Positions 61,116 through 64,000 of a DNA stretch of 64,000 nucleotides are shown one piece after another. The stretch comes from JAUIAI01 sp049680625 (GTDB taxonomy: Bacteria; Pseudomonadota; Gammaproteobacteria; Burkholderiales; Burkholderiaceae_E), in NCBI GenBank assembly GCA_049680625.1, contig JBAUID010000223.1, positions 10,862 to 74,861 on the forward strand, in the 5' to 3' direction. Position 1 is the first letter of the stretch. Each line of letters begins with the position of its first letter. The notes under the pieces were generated by a model. The model made no database searches and was not told where the DNA came from. It was given only the letters and a program-made list of their open reading frames with translations. A program made the position numbers and the translations under genes.

Positions 61116-61553
61116 ATGCTGGACAGACTGACATCAAATATAGAGAAGCACGGCGCGACACTGACCGTTCGTGCTCAGCGTCAGCAAGTCTTGTCAACAA
61201 ACCTGGCCAACGCAGACACGCCGGGGTTTAAGGCTCGCGACATCGACTTCAAATCTGAGCTGGCTGCGGTAACCGAAGCCGGGTCGGCATCACGCTTAAA
61301 GACAACCCGCACCGACCAGGTTCGTATTACCGACCCCCGCCATCTTGGCGGGGCCCTGTCCTCGAACGGCCCAGGAACATTGCTGACGACGCTTAAGTTC
61401 CGCCAGAACGAGCAGGCCTCGCTGGACAACAACACTGTCAACCTGGACCGCGAGCGAGCCAATTTTGCTGAGAACTCGTTGCGTTACGAAGCCTCACTGA
61501 GGTTTATTGACGGCAGCGCGCGAAAAATGATTAGCGCAATCCGCGGCGAATAA
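61116..61553 (+). CDS. flgB: Flagellar proximal rod protein FlgB
   Basis: The 145-aa rod protein begins MLDRLTSNIEKHGATLTVRA and has the hallmark NLANADTPGFKARDIDF. The C-terminal helix ends FIDGSARKMISAIRGE. It is the first gene of the flgBCDE operon, 10 bp before flgC. Confidence 0.97.
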   Translation: MLDRLTSNIEKHGATLTVRAQRQQVLSTNLANADTPGFKARDIDFKSELAAVTEAGSASRLKTTRTDQVRITDPRHLGGALSSNGPGTLLTTLKFRQNEQASLDNNTVNLDRERANFAENSLRYEASLRFIDGSARKMISAIRGE

Positions 61554-61563
61554 GGAATAAACC

Positions 61564-61965
61564 ATGGCACTTGACCGAATTTTTGATATTGCAGCCAGTG
61601 CGATGAACGCCCAGAGCCAGCGCCTGAACGTAGTGGCGTCGAATCTGGCTAATGCAGACGCAGTCGCCGGCCCCGATGGCAAGGCTTATAAGGCACGTCA
61701 GGTGGTCTTTAGCGTGGAGTCGTTACGCGATGGTTCGCAAGGGGTTGGGGTTAGCGATATTGTCGAAGATCAGCGCCCGGGTAAACGCGTGTATGAGCCG
61801 GCGCATCCGATGGCAGATGATCAAGGTTATGTGACGCACAGCAATGTCAGTGTTGTTGAAGAGATGGTCAACATGATTTCTGCATCACGTTCTTACCAGA
61901 ACAATATTGAAGTAATGAACACGACCCAGCAATTGATGCTCAAAACCCTGCAAATGGGTCGATAG
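61564..61965 (+). CDS. flgC: Flagellar proximal rod protein FlgC
   Basis: The 133-aa protein has N-terminal DRIFDIAASAMNAQSQRLNV, VVASNLANADAV and the C-terminal MVNMISASRSYQNNIEVMNT helix. GGAAT lies before the ATG, and 8 bp separate it from flgD. Confidence 0.97.
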   Translation: MALDRIFDIAASAMNAQSQRLNVVASNLANADAVAGPDGKAYKARQVVFSVESLRDGSQGVGVSDIVEDQRPGKRVYEPAHPMADDQGYVTHSNVSVVEEMVNMISASRSYQNNIEVMNTTQQLMLKTLQMGR

Positions 61966-61973
61966 GAAAAACC

Positions 61974-62744
61974 ATGTCCGAAATAACGCCAACCAGAAAT
62001 TTGCCTGTAATGAACAGTCCGTTAATGTCATCAAGCCAGGCAGTCACTGCTCAACCGGTTTCTGATCAACAGCGTTTTGCTGATGCAATGGCCGCGAGCC
62101 AGGTGGCGCCCGACCCTGAACTGGCGCTGGATGGCGGCCCCAACAATCAGGAAATTGAAGACCGTTTCCTGGCATTGCTGATTGCTCAAATGAGAAATCA
62201 GGATCCGATGAATCCGTTGGAAAACTCAGAGCTTACGACCCAGCTGGCCCAGATTAATTCGGCATCCGGTATTGAAAGCATCAATCAGAAAATTGGCGAG
62301 TTACTTGGGCAGACCGATACCAATAATCCGGTCGCTTCGGCCGATGTACTCGGGCGCGATGTCCTGGTGAAGTCAGATCTGTTGGATATCACTGATCCAG
62401 GTAGTGCGGACGCTATTGGCGGGGCGAGTATTCCTGGCCTGTCACCGGATGTTTCGGTAGAGATCTTCGGTGAAGATGGAGCGGTTATTCGTCGTCTGTC
62501 GTTGGGCTATCAGACGGCAGGGGTTTCTACTTTTGCCTGGGACGGGCTTACGGACGGTGGTCAGACAGTTGACCCGGGTCAGTACCAGTTTCGGGTTATT
62601 GCCCCCGGCGAAAGTGGGGCGGTTGAATTGACAGCTTTATCGGCGTCGCGTGTGCTGGGAGTTACCCGGGGCGAAGGGTCAGTTGGTTTGCAGTTGGAAG
62701 GGGGGAAACAAGTTTCCTCAGATGATGTGTATGGAATCTACTAA
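61974..62744 (+). CDS. flgD: Hook-capping protein FlgD
   Basis: FlgD caps the growing hook. The 256-aa protein has a disordered N-terminus and the conserved FLALLIAQMRNQDPMNPLEN followed by SELTTQLAQI. The C-terminal beta domains include TFAWDGLTDGGQTVDPGQYQ. GGAAA lies before the ATG at 61974. Confidence 0.97.
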   Translation: MSEITPTRNLPVMNSPLMSSSQAVTAQPVSDQQRFADAMAASQVAPDPELALDGGPNNQEIEDRFLALLIAQMRNQDPMNPLENSELTTQLAQINSASGIESINQKIGELLGQTDTNNPVASADVLGRDVLVKSDLLDITDPGSADAIGGASIPGLSPDVSVEIFGEDGAVIRRLSLGYQTAGVSTFAWDGLTDGGQTVDPGQYQFRVIAPGESGAVELTALSASRVLGVTRGEGSVGLQLEGGKQVSSDDVYGIY

Positions 62745-62793
62745 TAAAAATATGATTCTTAACTTTTTGGTTTACCTGTAATCGGAGTAAGTA

Positions 62794-64000
62794 ATGGGTT
62801 TTCAACATGGACTGAGCGGATTGAACGCCGCCGCACGTAACCTTGACATTATTGGCCACAACGTGGCTAACGCCAATACGATTGGTGCCAAGGTCACTCG
62901 CGCAGAGTTTGCAGATCGTTATGCTAACGCCGTGGGTGGCGGCGGAACGTTCACGGGCTTGGGGGTAACGATTAACGACGTCACCCAGACGTTTTCTCAG
63001 GGTGACTTAACATCGAGTAACAACCCGCTTGACCTGGCGATTAATGGAACCGGATTTTTCAGAGTTTCCAGCGATGAAGAAGGCGTTTCGTATACCCGCA
63101 ATGGTCAGTTCAAACTGGACTCGGACGGTTATGTAGTCAATTCTGATGGCGGGCGTCTGTCTGGCTATCCGGCAGACTCTGAAGGCCAAATCCAAGTCGG
63201 TGTTGCAACCGACTTGGTTGTAATTGCGTCAAATCTCTCACCTGAAATGTCGACCCGCATGGACGCTGAAATTAACCTTGACGCCCGTCAGGATGAACCT
63301 GTGGACCCGTTTAGTCCTTCATCGCCGCTAACCTACAACGCTGCCACTTCGCTTAACTTGTTCGATGCGCAAGGGCGGGACACAACCGTTGCCATGTATT
63401 TCGTGAAAACCGCCAACAATACCTGGGACGTCCACGCTACGGCGGAAGGTGTTGCTATTGGGGCGGGCCCACTGACCAGTCTGACCTTTTCTTCTGATGG
63501 TACGGTGGACATAGCGGCCTCACCGATGCCGGTGCCGATTACTGTGCCGACTGGGTCGGGCGGCAGTATTGCTCTTGACATGCATCTGGGTAATATCACC
63601 CAATATGGTTCAGTCTTTGGCGTGAATTCGCTGAAACAAGATGGCTATTCAACAGGACAGTTGGCCGGATACGCAATTGATGAATCAGGCATGATCATGG
63701 CCCGCTATACCAATGGTCAGGCTCGCGCCCAGGGGCAGATTGCCCTGGTGAACTTTGCCAACCCACAGGGTCTGGCCGCCAACGGTGGCAACTCATGGAT
63801 CGAAACGGCTAAGTCCGGGCAGCCATTGCTTGGGGTGCCGGGTAGTGCCAGTCTGGGTGGGGTTCAATCGGGTGCCCTGGAGCAATCCAACGTTGACCTG
63901 ACCGGTGAACTCGTGAACATGATCATGGCGCAACGCTCTTACCAGGCGAACGCACAGACGATTCGTGCCCAGGATCAGATTGTGCAAACCATTATTAACC
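62794..64000 (+). CDS. flgE: Flagellar hook protein FlgE (truncated by window edge)
   Basis: The frame opens at ATG 62794 with GGAG 7 nt upstream and is open to the window end (402 codons). It starts MGFQHGLSGLNAAARNLDII and shows the rod/hook motif NVANANTIGAKVTRAEFADR. Ordinary FlgE has Phe where GAKV has Ala. The central hook domain follows, and the C-terminal helix NMIMAQRSYQANAQTIRAQD then QIVQTII shows only a few residues are missing. Internal FlgE-type beta-domain blocks (LDLAINGTGFFRV, YTRNGQFKLDSDGYVV) are intact. Confidence 0.96.
   Translation, partial: MGFQHGLSGLNAAARNLDIIGHNVANANTIGAKVTRAEFADRYANAVGGGGTFTGLGVTINDVTQTFSQGDLTSSNNPLDLAINGTGFFRVSSDEEGVSYTRNGQFKLDSDGYVVNSDGGRLSGYPADSEGQIQVGVATDLVVIASNLSPEMSTRMDAEINLDARQDEPVDPFSPSSPLTYNAATSLNLFDAQGRDTTVAMYFVKTANNTWDVHATAEGVAIGAGPLTSLTFSSDGTVDIAASPMPVPITVPTGSGGSIALDMHLGNITQYGSVFGVNSLKQDGYSTGQLAGYAIDESGMIMARYTNGQARAQGQIALVNFANPQGLAANGGNSWIETAKSGQPLLGVPGSASLGGVQSGALEQSNVDLTGELVNMIMAQRSYQANAQTIRAQDQIVQTIIN

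Overview
The window reads as a chromosomal segment of a motile betaproteobacterium, most likely of the order Burkholderiales and close to the Alcaligenaceae. This placement is an inference from gene order and protein resemblance: a zinc-free type B L31 gene beside rho and trxA, dnaX-ybaB-recR followed by a class III CoA-transferase, an M48 peptidase beside orn, and an FlhDC-controlled flagellar cluster that also holds flhF, fliA and ycgR. No database search was possible. Base composition and gene style look uniform, with no transposase, integrase, phage gene or CRISPR array.

Positions 1-22,800 are housekeeping. They hold the start of an M48 peptidase, orn, a membrane glycosyltransferase, rpmE2-rho-trxA on the minus strand, the SRP RNA gene, dnaX-ybaB-recR, a CoA-transferase, carA-lipoprotein-carB, greA, yhbY (minus), rlmE, ftsH, folP, glmM, and tRNA-Pro, tRNA-Arg and tRNA-His. 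The most unusual non-coding DNA in this part is a 300-bp unit between ftsH and folP bounded by 47-bp inverted arms, and a tandem 36-bp repeat just upstream of ftsH.

Positions 22,900-30,420 form a signalling island. A soluble sensor kinase with about six PAS domains and a HisKA_2 core overlaps a gene for an ANTAR-type (RNA-binding) response regulator. Facing it on the minus strand is a tightly overlapping three-gene operon: a receiver-linked HisKA_3 kinase, a NarL-type regulator, and a membrane PAS kinase.

Positions 30,600-64,000 are almost entirely flagellar. On the minus strand lie fliFGHIJKLMNOPQR (41,931 to 30,605) and the filament operon fliC-fliD-fliS-fliT-ycgR with a second flagellin upstream. 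On the plus strand lie fliE, flhDC, motAB, flhBA, flhF, a degenerate flhG, fliA, and flgBCDE running off the right edge. The genes flgA, flgM and flgN are on the minus strand. Sigma-28 type promoters are readable before the upstream flagellin gene and flgM, and a third points toward flhDC. Two metabolic genes, a small cupin and a PcaD-like hydrolase, separate fliA from flgNMA. No chemotaxis (che) genes occur anywhere here, although related bacteria usually carry them between motB and flhB.

Together the flagellar genes encode basal body, export apparatus, hook, filament, stator and regulatory cascade (FlhDC, then FliA/FlgM). The c-di-GMP brake YcgR and the neighbouring sensor kinases are plausible inputs. 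The hook-filament junction genes flgF-L would be expected just beyond the right edge.
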